NCBI RefSeq assembly: GCF_001468465.1
Contig: NZ_LNSA01000002.1
Location: forward strand, 1 to 64,000
Source: Sphingopyxis sp. H115
GTDB taxonomy: Bacteria > Pseudomonadota > Alphaproteobacteria > Sphingomonadales > Sphingomonadaceae
Direction: 5' to 3'
Length of the DNA: 64,000 nt
Shown here: positions 24,429-33,097 of the stretch, piece by piece
Position numbering within the stretch: the stretch's first letter is position 1
How the letters are laid out: each line of letters begins with the position of its first letter
Notes under the pieces: generated by a model
Told to the model about the DNA's origin: nothing
Seen by the model: the letters and a program-made list of their open reading frames with translations, nothing else
The model's database searches: none
Made by a program: the position numbers and the translations under genes

Positions 24429-25577
24429 GTGCACCTGACCGACTGCCATAACATCGACGATTTCCGCGCGCTCGCAAAGCGGCGCCTGCCCTGGCCGGTG
24501 TTCGACTATATCGACGGCGCCGCCGACGACGAAGTCACCCGCCGCCGCAACCGCGCCGCCTTCGACGATTGCGACCTGATCCCGCGCGTCCTCGCCGGGG
24601 TCGAAAGCGTCGACATGAAGACGACGCTGTTCGGGCGCGAGATCGCAATGCCGCTCTTCCTCTCGCCCACCGCGCTGCAACGCCTGTTCCACTGGCAGGG
24701 CGAACGCGCTGTGCTCCGCGCCGCCGCGAACGCGGGCACCGTCGCGGGCATTTCGAGCCTTGCGACGATCAGCCTAGCCGAAGCCGGCGCGCTGACGAGC
24801 GGCCCGAAACTCTTCCAGCTCTATGTCCACCACGACGAGGGGCTCAACCAGGCGATGCTCGACGCCGCGCGCGATGCCAAATTCGACGCCGTCGCGCTCA
24901 CCGTCGATACGATTGTCGGCGGCAACCGCGAACGCTGCCTGCGCTCGGGCTTCACCTCGCCGCCGCGCTTCACCGCGTCGAACATGCTGAGCTACGCCGC
25001 CAAGCCCGGCTGGGGGCTCAATTATATGCTCCGCGAAAAGTTCAGCCTGCCCAATCTCGCGACGCATGTTTCCGAAGGGTCGAGCGTCCCCAAATCGGTC
25101 GCCGAATATTTCACCTCGATGCTCGACCAGAGCCTCGACTGGAAACGCGCCGAGGCGATCCGCAAGAAGTGGGACGGCCCCTTCTGCCTGAAAGGGATCG
25201 TCGCGGTCGAGGATGCGAAACGCGCCGCCGACATCGGCGCCACCGCGATCATGGTGTCGAACCACGGCGGGCGCCAGCTTGACGGCAGCATTTCGCCGTT
25301 CGACGCGCTCGCCGCGATCGTCGATGCGGTGGGCGACAAGGTCGAGGTGATCTGCGACGGCGGCATCACGCGCGGCACCCATGTGCTGAAAGCGCTGTCG
25401 GTCGGCGCGAAGGCCTGTTCGGGCGGGCGCCTCTATCTTTACGCGCTCGCGGCGGCGGGCGAGGATGGCGTCGCGAGCGCGATCGCCCTGCTCCGTGCCG
25501 AGATGGAACGCGGCATGAAATTGATGGGGGCCAGGACCCTCGCGGATCTCGGCCCCCATAATTTGCGCTGGCGCTGA
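24429..25577 (+). CDS. FMN-dependent alpha-hydroxyacid oxidase/L-lactate dehydrogenase
   Basis: The 382-residue protein starts at a GTG preceded by GGAGGGG. It belongs to the (S)-2-hydroxyacid oxidase family, with the FMN barrel and the active-site NHGGRQLDG (His279 is the expected catalytic base). The N-terminal PVFDYIDGAADDEVT is typical of lactate dehydrogenases of the LldD type. It oxidises L-lactate or a related hydroxyacid to the 2-oxoacid. It is bracketed by palindromic repeats on both sides. Confidence 0.9.
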   Translation: MHLTDCHNIDDFRALAKRRLPWPVFDYIDGAADDEVTRRRNRAAFDDCDLIPRVLAGVESVDMKTTLFGREIAMPLFLSPTALQRLFHWQGERAVLRAAANAGTVAGISSLATISLAEAGALTSGPKLFQLYVHHDEGLNQAMLDAARDAKFDAVALTVDTIVGGNRERCLRSGFTSPPRFTASNMLSYAAKPGWGLNYMLREKFSLPNLATHVSEGSSVPKSVAEYFTSMLDQSLDWKRAEAIRKKWDGPFCLKGIVAVEDAKRAADIGATAIMVSNHGGRQLDGSISPFDALAAIVDAVGDKVEVICDGGITRGTHVLKALSVGAKACSGGRLYLYALAAAGEDGVASAIALLRAEMERGMKLMGARTLADLGPHNLRWR

Positions 25578-25589
25578 CTTTCCCTCTTT

Positions 25590-25676
25590 CGTCATCCCTG
25601 CGAAAGCGGGGACCCAGTTCCAGGATCGCGTTTGCAATCGACGTCGAGCTGGGTTCCCGTTTTCGCGGGAATGACG
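25590..25676. repeat. Intergenic palindromic repeat (GTCATCCCTGCGAAAGC type)
   Basis: CGTCATCCCTGCGAAAGCGGG on the left mirrors the right end with CGCGGGAATGACG, around an inner GGAACC-like inverted pair. It lies between convergent gene ends, and is a second variant of the dispersed repeat family. Confidence 0.72.
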
Positions 25677-25684
25677 ATTGAAGC

Positions 25685-27136
25685 TTACGCCACCCCGGAC
25701 TCCTCCTTCTTGCCGATCCCGCCCCAGTCGATGCCGCGCGTCATGTACATCACCCCGGCAAGGGCAAAGAACATCAGCACCGACCCGATCAGCAGCGCAT
25801 AGGCTTCGAGATTGAGCAGCGTATAGAGCAGGGCATAGAGCCCGATCAGCATCGCCGCGAGGAAGCGTGCGCGCTTCCAGCTTCCCAGCACCGCCGCACT
25901 GTAGAAGGTCAGCAGGCCGATAATAGCCGCCGAGGCAACCATATAGGCGGGCATGAAGCCGATCACCTCGGCAAAGGCCAGCAGCAGGACGAAAAACAGC
26001 ACCAGCGCGATACCGGTCAGCAGATATTCGGCCGGTGCAACGCGCGCGCCCGCGATGATGTCGAACATCAAAAAGGCGACGAAGGTGAAACCGATGAACA
26101 GGAAGCCATATTTGATGCTGCGATCGACCTGGCTGTACAGGTCGACAGGCTCGATCAGGCTGATCGCGACCGCCTTTGCGGTGCCGCCCGACGCCTCGGC
26201 ACTATTGGGCGCGGTCTCGACCGCATAGGATTCGCGCGGGCCATAATTTGTCGTCACCGGCGGCGACAGGTCGCCCGTCAGCACCTGCGCCTGTCCCAGC
26301 GCCAGATTGGGAACCGCATAGGTCGCGGTGAACCCGGTGCTTTTGACCTCACGCGTCGCGGGCAGGAAGTCGCCGCCGAAGCTCGGGTTCGGCCAGCTCG
26401 ACTTGACCGTCCAGCGCGTATCGACCCCGCGCGGGATCAGTTTGAAATCGCCGAGCCCGCGCACGCCGATCTTGTAATCAACCTTCATCGGCGCCGCAGC
26501 GCTCCAGTCGACGAACGCGAAGGTGCCCGAATTGCCCGTCGAGAGCAGCCCCTTGCCCGGCTGGAGCGCGAGCGGCGTGCCGTCGACGGTCAAACTGTTG
26601 CCGTCCACCAGCCCGCGCGCATCGCTGATGCCGAGCCGCACTTCGGCGCGGTCGAGCATCAGCGCCTCGCGCGTCACGCCATAGCGCGCGATATCGGCGG
26701 GCAGCACGAACTCGGCGCTCCCCGCGATCTGGCTTTCATAGACGACCGTTTCGTATATCGCCTTCTTGCGCTTCTCGGGCTTGATGACGACGTCGGCCTT
26801 GTTCGTCTGCGGCGACAGGTACAGGTTGCGGATCGTGTTGACGGTCCGCGTCACATCCTTGCCATTTTCCTCGACCGTCGTCGTTTCGGTCGCACGATAG
26901 GGGATGACGACGACCGGGCCGGCGATCGTCTGCTGCCCGCCCCAACCCTGCCCGATCGAGGCCTGTGCCGTTTCGGCCTGTTGCTGGCGGTCCCAGAGCA
27001 GGCCGTATATCATCAAAAGGGGAACCATCAGCGCCACCGCGATCAGCACCGCGATGACCAGCTTGACGCCGGGACTTCGCTCGCTGCGCGCCGGCGGAAC
27101 GGGGGGGACGGAAACGCTTTGAGAGGCTTGCGTCAT
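25685..27136 (-). CDS. creD: Inner-membrane protein CreD family
   Basis: The 483-residue protein matches the CreD (cell envelope integrity, Cet) family. It has one N-terminal transmembrane helix (VIAVLIAVALMVPLLMIYGL), a large periplasmic domain (about 60-335), and a cluster of five to six helices at the C-terminal end. In E. coli CreD is under CreBC control and affects envelope integrity; no creBC genes are visible here. GGAG lies about 10 bases before the ATG at 27136. Confidence 0.88.
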   Translation of the reverse strand: MTQASQSVSVPPVPPARSERSPGVKLVIAVLIAVALMVPLLMIYGLLWDRQQQAETAQASIGQGWGGQQTIAGPVVVIPYRATETTTVEENGKDVTRTVNTIRNLYLSPQTNKADVVIKPEKRKKAIYETVVYESQIAGSAEFVLPADIARYGVTREALMLDRAEVRLGISDARGLVDGNSLTVDGTPLALQPGKGLLSTGNSGTFAFVDWSAAAPMKVDYKIGVRGLGDFKLIPRGVDTRWTVKSSWPNPSFGGDFLPATREVKSTGFTATYAVPNLALGQAQVLTGDLSPPVTTNYGPRESYAVETAPNSAEASGGTAKAVAISLIEPVDLYSQVDRSIKYGFLFIGFTFVAFLMFDIIAGARVAPAEYLLTGIALVLFFVLLLAFAEVIGFMPAYMVASAAIIGLLTFYSAAVLGSWKRARFLAAMLIGLYALLYTLLNLEAYALLIGSVLMFFALAGVMYMTRGIDWGGIGKKEESGVA

Positions 27137-27227
27137 GGGGGAACATACTCCGCTGCTTCAACTCGTCGATGAAATTGCACGGTTCATCGGCGCGGTCAAG
27201 CCGGTTGCGGCAAAGCCTCCCGCCATG

Positions 27228-27252
27228 AAAAAAGCGGCCGCATGGCCGCTTT
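27228..27252 (-). terminator. Rho-independent terminator, minus strand
   Basis: AAAGCGGCC and GGCCGCTTT (27231-27252) form a 9-bp stem with a 4-base loop, followed on the minus strand by a run of T. It lies between the TorF gene and creD. Confidence 0.7.
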
Positions 27253-27262
27253 CGATCCCGAT

Positions 27263-27303
27263 CGGAAGAAAATGGAGGGGCGGCCTCCCCCTGAAGCCGC
27301 CCC
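27263..27303 (-). terminator. Terminator after the first TorF gene
   Basis: GGGGCGGC (27277-27284) pairs with GCCGCCCC (27296-27303). The minus strand then runs into TTTTCTTC. It lies 10 bases after the TorF stop codon. Confidence 0.7.
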
Positions 27304-27312
27304 GGCCCGGCG

Positions 27313-28047
27313 TCAGAAAGAAACGCCGAGCGTGAACACCACGGCGCCGTCGGCGCCGACCGATTCCTTGTAGCCGAGCGCCTTGGGCGCATCGGTATTC
27401 ACATAGGCGACGCTGCCGGTGAGCATCTTGTAGCTTGCCGACACGCCGATCGAATAATCGATCACTTCGCCGTCGGCGCCGCCAAGGAAACTGTCGCTTT
27501 TGGCATAGCCGATGTGGCCGTTCAGGCTGAACGGCGTGCTCGGGATCGCAACGCCGGCGTCGGTGTAGAAATAGACGGCGCTGTCGTCGCCAAGTGAATC
27601 CTGACCGCCCGGCGCCCAGGCGACGCCGGCCTTGAGCGAGGCGGGGCCAAGGGCGCCCTTGACCGAGAAATAGGGTTCGACGATCGAGCTGTTCGACGTG
27701 CCGGGATAAAGATAGAGGGTCGCGCCGATGTCGGCGGTCAGGCCCGGAACGACCTCGGTCGAATAGCCCCCGAAAACGTCGATTTCGGTGCCGTCGGCAA
27801 AACCGATACTCGACCCCCATGTGCCGACATACAGCCCGCTGTCATGGCTGATGCCGAAACCGCCCTGGATCGCCGCCTCTTCGTTCGACTGGCTGAAACC
27901 GCGGAAACGATAGTCGCTGACGACCGTTGCGCTACCGGTGATGGTGATGCCGTCGCCGGCGTCTTCTTCTTCCTGGGCGAAGGCCGGCGTGGACATGGCC
28001 GACGCCGCGAGAAGCATGCCGAAGCATGCGCGGGAAAGAATTTTCAT
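27313..28047 (-). CDS. TorF-family outer-membrane protein, copy 1
   Basis: The 244-residue protein has a cleavable signal peptide (MLLAASAMSTPAFAQ) and a beta-barrel pattern of alternating strands ending in VVFTLGVSF, a C-terminal Phe typical of outer-membrane barrels. SDYRFRGFSQSNE is a hallmark of the TorF putative porin family. Substrate unknown. It is a tandem paralogue of the gene at 28346-29107. The two share signal peptide, C terminus and even 5' leader sequence, but terminators separate their transcripts. Confidence 0.85.
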   Translation of the reverse strand: MKILSRACFGMLLAASAMSTPAFAQEEEDAGDGITITGSATVVSDYRFRGFSQSNEEAAIQGGFGISHDSGLYVGTWGSSIGFADGTEIDVFGGYSTEVVPGLTADIGATLYLYPGTSNSSIVEPYFSVKGALGPASLKAGVAWAPGGQDSLGDDSAVYFYTDAGVAIPSTPFSLNGHIGYAKSDSFLGGADGEVIDYSIGVSASYKMLTGSVAYVNTDAPKALGYKESVGADGAVVFTLGVSF

Positions 28048-28282
28048 GGACAGATCCCTGATTGGTTAAACGGATCGTCCCTGCCTGCCGCACGACGGCC
28101 AGCCTCTTTCTGGGCCGATCCGGTCTTGCGTAGGCTTGATGTTGACGAAATTTGTGCGGCGCACAACAAAAAAGGCCGTCGCGAAGCATCTTCGCCGCGC
28201 GATGCGACTTTTTTGCAACATATGGTCGTCCAAACCGGTCTCGCCCGTAACTATCATATAGATTTCGCGCGCCAGGGGCACG

Positions 28283-28315
28283 AAAAAGGGGGCGGCCTCC
28301 CCCGAAGCCGCCCCC
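28283..28315 (-). terminator. Terminator after the second TorF gene
   Basis: GGGGGCGGC (28288-28296) pairs with GCCGCCCCC (28307-28315). The minus strand continues with TTTTT. It is near-identical in design to the hairpin after copy 1. Confidence 0.75.
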
Positions 28316-28345
28316 TTCGCGCGTGGTCGCTGACCCGTCAGGCGA

Positions 28346-29107
28346 TCAGAAAGAAACGCCCAGCGTAAAGACCACGGTTGGATCGTAAAGCGTGTCGAAG
28401 GCCTTGACCCCCGTCTTCTTGATGTCGGTATCGACATATTGGACCGACAGCGTCGCCGGGCCGAGGACGTAGGAGGCGCCGAGCGACCAGTCGATATAAT
28501 TGCCGTCGGGCGCGGTCAGCGCGAGCGAGCCGTCGGCATAGCCGACCCCCGCGCTCAGCGTGATCGGCGTGTTCGGGACGCCATAGCCGAGGCCGAGGTT
28601 GAGATACCAGCTGTCGTCGCCCAGCGAATCCTGGTCCCAGGCATAGGCGACGGTACCGGTCGCCGACAGCGGACCGATATCGTGCGACAATTTCCCGATC
28701 GCTTCGAAATAGTCGGTCGGCGCGCCGCCGTCGTCGCTGCCCGGATAGGTGTACCAGGTGACCCCGACGTCGATCGACGTGCCCGGCGCGATTTCGGTCG
28801 CATAGCCGCCGTAAAGGTCGAGTTCGAACTTGCCATAGGCGGGGCTGTCGGGAAGCGACGATCCCCAGGTACCGACATAAAAACCGCTGTCGTGGCTGAG
28901 CGTCAGCGTCGGCTGCACCGCGACCTTTTCGTTTGACAGCGAAATGCCGCGGAAGCGATAGTCGGACGTGACCGAAATCCCGCCCGAAAGCGTGAGCGGG
29001 CCGCTGGCCTCGCCAATCTCGGCCGATTCGTCCTGGGCGAAAGCCGGCGTCGACATCGCCGACGCAGCGAGCAACGCGCCGAAACACAGCTTGCCAAAAA
29101 ACTTCAT
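28346..29107 (-). CDS. TorF-family outer-membrane protein, copy 2
   Basis: The 253-residue protein has a signal peptide LLAASAMSTPAFAQ, the TorF motif SDYRFRGISLSNE, and a C-terminal VVFTLGVSF. It is predicted to be an outer-membrane beta-barrel, possibly a porin. The ATG at 29107 follows GAGGGGGATC. Upstream, ACGGATCGTCCC and GCCTGCCG also occur before copy 1, so the duplicated unit includes the leader. The 298-base gap between the copies holds a terminator and the copy 1 promoter region, with an inverted repeat TTGTGC-GGC-GCACAA at 28152-28166. Confidence 0.85.
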   Translation of the reverse strand: MKFFGKLCFGALLAASAMSTPAFAQDESAEIGEASGPLTLSGGISVTSDYRFRGISLSNEKVAVQPTLTLSHDSGFYVGTWGSSLPDSPAYGKFELDLYGGYATEIAPGTSIDVGVTWYTYPGSDDGGAPTDYFEAIGKLSHDIGPLSATGTVAYAWDQDSLGDDSWYLNLGLGYGVPNTPITLSAGVGYADGSLALTAPDGNYIDWSLGASYVLGPATLSVQYVDTDIKKTGVKAFDTLYDPTVVFTLGVSF

Positions 29108-29365
29108 GGGTGATCCCCCTCGATAAACGGATCGTCCCGCCTGCCGTGCGCGTTCACGCCTCTTCATTCGGGCCTGTAACGACGAACCGGGGCAAAGTTG
29201 CGCATTATGCCGTTAGGTACAAATGAAAATTGCTCGAAAGTTGCGGATCGGTATCAAACTGTGTCTTTGACGCAACAATTGGACGGCGGCGCGCTTCGCT
29301 TTGCCAAGCCGCCTCGGGGCGGCTAAAGAGCGACGGATATCTCCCCATCTGTCGAGCCACTAGCG

Positions 29366-30517
29366 ATGAGCGATCACAATCCCGGCCTGCGCCCCTGGCG
29401 CGATATTGCACGGCGCGAATGCCGCCAGATCATGGTGGGCGACGTCCCCGTCGGCGGCGGCGCGCCGATCAGCGTCCAGACGATGACCAACACGCTGACG
29501 AGCGATCCGGTGGCGACGATCGACCAGATCCGCCGCTGCGAGGAGGCCGGCGCCGACCTGATCCGCGTCTCGTGCCCCGACACCGATTCGACCGCCGCGC
29601 TCGGCAAGATCGTGCGCGCGGCGCGAATCCCGATCATCGCCGACATCCATTTCCACTATAAGCGCGCCTTGGAGGCCGCCGACGCCGGCGCCGCGTGCCT
29701 GCGCATCAACCCAGGCAATATCGGCTCGTCCGAACGCGTCGGCGAGGTCGTGCGCGCGGCGAAGGCGAATGGCTGCGCGATCCGCATCGGCGTCAACGCC
29801 GGCAGCCTCGAGAAAGACCTGCTCGAAAAATATGGCGAGCCCTGCCCCGAAGCACTCGTCGAAAGCGCGCTCGACCATATCAAGCTGCTCCAGGACCACG
29901 ACTTCCACGAGTATAAGGTCGCGGTGAAGGCGAGCGACGTCTTTCTCGCGGTCGCCGCCTATGCGCAGCTCGCCGACGCGGTCGATTGCCCGCTCCACCT
30001 CGGCATTACCGAGGCCGGCGGGCTGATCGGCGGCACGGTCAAATCGGCGCTCGGCATCGGCAACCTGCTCTGGGCCGGCATCGGCGACACGATCCGCGTT
30101 TCGCTCTCCGCCGAACCAGAAGAGGAAATCCGCGTCGGCTACGAAATACTGAAATCGCTCGGCCTGCGCACCCGCGGCGTCCGCGTCGTTTCCTGCCCCA
30201 GCTGTGCGCGGCAGGGTTTCGACGTCATCCGCACCGTCCAGGCGCTCGAAGACGCGCTCAGCCACATCAAGACCCCGATGTCGCTCTCGGTATTGGGCTG
30301 CGTCGTCAACGGCCCCGGCGAGGCGCGCGAGACCGACATCGGCATCACCGGCGGCGGCAACGGCAAGCATATGGTCTTCCTCTCGGGCGTCACCGACCAT
30401 CATGTCGAGGATGCCGACATGATCGGCCACATCGTGAAGCTGGTCGAGGCCAAGGCGGCCGAGATCGACGCCGGCAGCGCGGTGAGCATGGACACGCTGC
30501 ACGGCAAGGCGGCGTAA
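29366..30517 (+). CDS. ispG: 4-hydroxy-3-methylbut-2-enyl-diphosphate synthase (flavodoxin type)
   Basis: The 383-residue protein is IspG/GcpE, the penultimate enzyme of the MEP isoprenoid pathway. It has the TIM-barrel start ([19 protein letters not shown]) and the 4Fe-4S ligands Cys277 and Cys280 (CPSC) and Cys312 ([10 protein letters not shown]). It converts methylerythritol cyclodiphosphate to HMBPP, using reduced flavodoxin or ferredoxin. The start at 29366 begins [18 protein letters not shown], the usual alphaproteobacterial N terminus. Divergent from TorF copy 2. Confidence 0.95.
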   Translation: MSDHNPGLRPWRDIARRECRQIMVGDVPVGGGAPISVQTMTNTLTSDPVATIDQIRRCEEAGADLIRVSCPDTDSTAALGKIVRAARIPIIADIHFHYKRALEAADAGAACLRINPGNIGSSERVGEVVRAAKANGCAIRIGVNAGSLEKDLLEKYGEPCPEALVESALDHIKLLQDHDFHEYKVAVKASDVFLAVAAYAQLADAVDCPLHLGITEAGGLIGGTVKSALGIGNLLWAGIGDTIRVSLSAEPEEEIRVGYEILKSLGLRTRGVRVVSCPSCARQGFDVIRTVQALEDALSHIKTPMSLSVLGCVVNGPGEARETDIGITGGGNGKHMVFLSGVTDHHVEDADMIGHIVKLVEAKAAEIDAGSAVSMDTLHGKAA

Positions 30518-30522
30518 AGCGA

Positions 30523-30584
30523 AATCCCGCGAAGGCGCCGGCCTTGGGATGGGAACTGTCTTTCCTCACCTTCGGCGGGATGAC
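30523..30584. repeat. Degenerate palindromic repeat after ispG
   Basis: AATCCCGCGAAGG on the left and CCTTCGGCGGGATGACG on the right are imperfect mirror images. It resembles the other GTCATCCC elements. Confidence 0.45.
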
Positions 30585-30701
30585 GATAGAGTTGAGGGCC
30601 ACATCCACCAGCAAAGCACCCACCCCAAAACGACCACCCGCCACTTGCACCACTGTCAGTAACCGCTAGTCTCCCCGCAACCTGAACAAGGGGGGAAGCC
30701 G

Positions 30702-31118
30702 ATGCCGGGCAAGTTCGACGCGCTGGACCGCCTCGTCCAGCTATTACTCCTCGTCGCGGGGCTTGGCGCGATCGCCAATGGCGCCTTCATGCTCGTCGAC
30801 CCGCTCGAATGGTATGTCTTCATTCCGACCGTGGTGACGACCGGCCCGCCCAACGCGCATTTCATCCGCGACATCGGCCTCGCCTATCTGGGATCGGGCG
30901 CGATCCTTATCTACGCCGCCGCGAACCCCATCCTCCGCTGGCGCGCCGCGCTCGTCGGCGGGCTGTGGCTGACGCTGCACGGGCTGCTCCACATTTATGA
31001 AGTGCTCGCGGGCATCTGCGGCCCCGCGACCTTCTGGGCCGACGCACCGGGGGTCGTCGCCCAGCCGGCGATGGTGATCGCCGCGCTTGTCATCCTTCGC
31101 GCGCGAAAGCGGATTTGA
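30702..31118 (+). CDS. Four-helix membrane protein of unknown function
   Basis: The 138-residue protein has about four hydrophobic helices (LVQLLLLVAGLGAIANGAFML; FIRDIGLAYLGSGAILIYAA; ALVGGLWLTLHGLLHIYEVL; QPAMVIAALVIL). A GGGGGGAAG ribosome binding site precedes the ATG. I do not recognise a family with confidence. It is 31 bases upstream of the acetyltransferase gene and may be cotranscribed with it. Confidence 0.7.
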   Translation: MPGKFDALDRLVQLLLLVAGLGAIANGAFMLVDPLEWYVFIPTVVTTGPPNAHFIRDIGLAYLGSGAILIYAAANPILRWRAALVGGLWLTLHGLLHIYEVLAGICGPATFWADAPGVVAQPAMVIAALVILRARKRI

Positions 31119-31149
31119 CAGCGGCCGCGCCGCGCGACAGACGGCTGCC

Positions 31150-31629
31150 ATGACCCTTTCCATCCGCCCCGCCACGCCCGCCGACCTGCCGCTGATCGCT
31201 GAGTTCATCCGCGACCTCGCCGCCTATGAACAGCTCGCGCACGAAGTCCGCTTCGACGAAGCCAAGCTGGGCGCCAACCTGTTCGGCCCGCGCCCCTATG
31301 CCGAGGTCGTCATCGGCGAGATCGACGGGAGCCCGCAGGGCTTCGCCCTCTTCTTCCACAATTTCTCGACCTTCGAGGGGCGTCCCGGCATCTATCTCGA
31401 AGACCTGTTCGTCCGCCCCGAAGCGCGCGGATCGGGACTCGGCAAGGCGTTGCTGTCGCACCTCGCGAAGCTGGGCGTCGAGCGCGGCTGCGCGCGGCTC
31501 GAATGGTCGGTGCTCGACTGGAACACCCCGTCGATCGGTTTCTACCAGAGCCTCGGTGCCAAGCTGATGGACGAATGGACCGTCATGCGAGTCGATGGCG
31601 ACGCGCTGACGAAGTTGGCTGTGTCCTGA
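31150..31629 (+). CDS. GNAT-family acetyltransferase, diamine/spermidine acetyltransferase-like
   Basis: The 159-residue protein matches the SAT-like GNAT branch. It has IRPATPADLPLIAEFIRDLA, then YLEDLFVRPEARGSGLGKAL with the acetyl-CoA loop, then LEWSVLDWNTPSIGFYQSLG. Such enzymes acetylate polyamines or related amines; the real substrate is unknown. The ATG at 31150 has a weak ribosome binding site. Confidence 0.85.
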   Translation: MTLSIRPATPADLPLIAEFIRDLAAYEQLAHEVRFDEAKLGANLFGPRPYAEVVIGEIDGSPQGFALFFHNFSTFEGRPGIYLEDLFVRPEARGSGLGKALLSHLAKLGVERGCARLEWSVLDWNTPSIGFYQSLGAKLMDEWTVMRVDGDALTKLAVS

Positions 31630-31640
31630 TTTCGCACCCC

Positions 31641-31703
31641 TGATTTGATCCGGGGTCCCAGCGCGCGCCGTGGAATGGATGCCGGATCAAGTCCGGCATG
31701 ACG
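31641..31703. repeat. Palindromic repeat (TTGATCCGG / CCGGATCAA type)
   Basis: TGATTTGATCCGGGGTCCC on the left and GCCGGATCAAGTCCGGCATGACG on the right form an imperfect palindrome between convergent genes. Confidence 0.6.
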
Positions 31704-31714
31704 AAAAAGGAAAG

Positions 31715-32821
31715 CTAACGCACCCCGCGCGGCTTGCGCCGTTCCATCGGCCAGCTTGGCATATGCGCGTCCGACAGCGCCTTCGCCTCGGCGGGCGCGA
31801 CGCCCAACTCGGTAAGCGCGCGCTGCAACGCCTCCGCCGGCGCCACCGCAATATCGGGCAGCACACCCTCGCCTTCCCAATCCTTGCCCGTCGCCGGATC
31901 ATAGGTCCGCCCGACGGGGATGAAGGCGCCATAACCGCCGCCCAGATCCTCGCCGCGCCCGAAATGATTGGCGCCCGCGGTCGGCGCGCCGACCAGAATG
32001 CCGCGCCCCGTGTGCTTCATGGCCAGCGCAAAATGCTCGGCTGCCGACGCGCTCGCGCCCGACGTCAGCACATAGACTTTGGCATCGCGCAGCCGCGCGT
32101 CGGCGTTCGGCGTCGCCCAATGTTCGCGCGCGACCATGCCCGCGTCGCCCTTCGCCATCCGCATCGACGCGATGCCCGCGATCGGCGAGCCGCCCTCGGC
32201 ATCGACCGACGCGCGCGTCGCCATCGTCACCAGCCGCGTTTCCTTGCCGAACAGCCACGGAAAGATAACGTCCATCTGGTCGAGCCCGCCGCCATTGTGC
32301 GTGCGGATGTCGAAAATGATCGCCTTCGCATCGGCATGGTCGGCCATGAACTTCGCCGCCTCGGCCGTCACCGCGTCGTCCATCGGAAAGAGGTTGAAGC
32401 GCACAAAGGCGATCCCCGGCGCGATCCATCCCGCCTGCTCGACCGGCACTTTTTTCGGGCGCGGTGCCGGCGTCGCGCCGCCCGGCGCGGGCGCGGCGCC
32501 CGCCGCCGCTTCGGGGACGCGCAGCCGCAGATGCCCGTCGGGCGACACCGCGTTCACGTCGCTGTCGATCGCGGCGCCGAGCGCCTCGCCAGAGAGCCCC
32601 TTGTAGCGGCCCGCGGCGATGCCCGCGCGGATCGCGGCCGCGTAGCGCTTGCCCGTTTCGGGATAGAGATAATCGCGCTCGAGCAGCGCGGCATATTTTT
32701 CGGCGATCGCATCGGCGCTCGCCTCTTCGGCCGCGAACGCGGACGATGGCGCGAGCAAGGGGGCCGCAGCCGTTCCGGCGGCGACCAACAGAGCGGGCAA
32801 AAGATGCGACAAACGAATCAT
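31715..32821 (-). CDS. S41-family peptidase (second copy in the window)
   Basis: The 368-residue protein has a signal peptide (LLPALLVAAGTAAAPLLAPSS) and the S41 fold: FDIRTHNGGGLDQMDVI and the nucleophile region VLTSGASASAAEHFALAM, with the Ser before AAEH as the likely catalytic residue. It acts in the periplasm as a protease-like protein. It is only distantly similar to the S41 protein at 15951, and a Pro/Ala-rich insert (about 110-128) separates its N-terminal part from the core. The ATG at 32821 gives the shortest complete signal peptide. Confidence 0.83.
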   Translation of the reverse strand: MIRLSHLLPALLVAAGTAAAPLLAPSSAFAAEEASADAIAEKYAALLERDYLYPETGKRYAAAIRAGIAAGRYKGLSGEALGAAIDSDVNAVSPDGHLRLRVPEAAAGAAPAPGGATPAPRPKKVPVEQAGWIAPGIAFVRFNLFPMDDAVTAEAAKFMADHADAKAIIFDIRTHNGGGLDQMDVIFPWLFGKETRLVTMATRASVDAEGGSPIAGIASMRMAKGDAGMVAREHWATPNADARLRDAKVYVLTSGASASAAEHFALAMKHTGRGILVGAPTAGANHFGRGEDLGGGYGAFIPVGRTYDPATGKDWEGEGVLPDIAVAPAEALQRALTELGVAPAEAKALSDAHMPSWPMERRKPRGVR

Positions 32822-32899
32822 TCCAGTCTCCAATCCAGCCCCGGCAGATCGAAGTGTATCACATCAATAATACAGATCAATTACATTTGTAGTCGAAGA

Positions 32900-33097
32900 T
32901 CAGGTCTTGCGCGCGAACCAGACCAGCACCGCCCCGACCACCATCGTCACCACGCCGTTGCGCGTCCACACCGTGTCGCCCAGCATGAAGCTGCTCGCCG
33001 GCCAGCGAACGATGTCGAGCCCCTGCAACGCCCACAGCCCGCCGACGAGGATCATCGCGACGCCGACGATCGCCATTATGCCTTTCAACGCACCCAT
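32900..33097 (-). CDS. Small two-helix membrane protein
   Basis: The 65-residue protein has two hydrophobic helices (IMAIVGVAMILVGGLWALQG and NGVVTMVVGAVLVWFA). The ATG at 33097 lies inside the 3' end of the upstream acyltransferase gene (13-base overlap), so the two are coupled. Function unknown. Confidence 0.65.
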   Translation of the reverse strand: MGALKGIMAIVGVAMILVGGLWALQGLDIVRWPASSFMLGDTVWTRNGVVTMVVGAVLVWFARKT

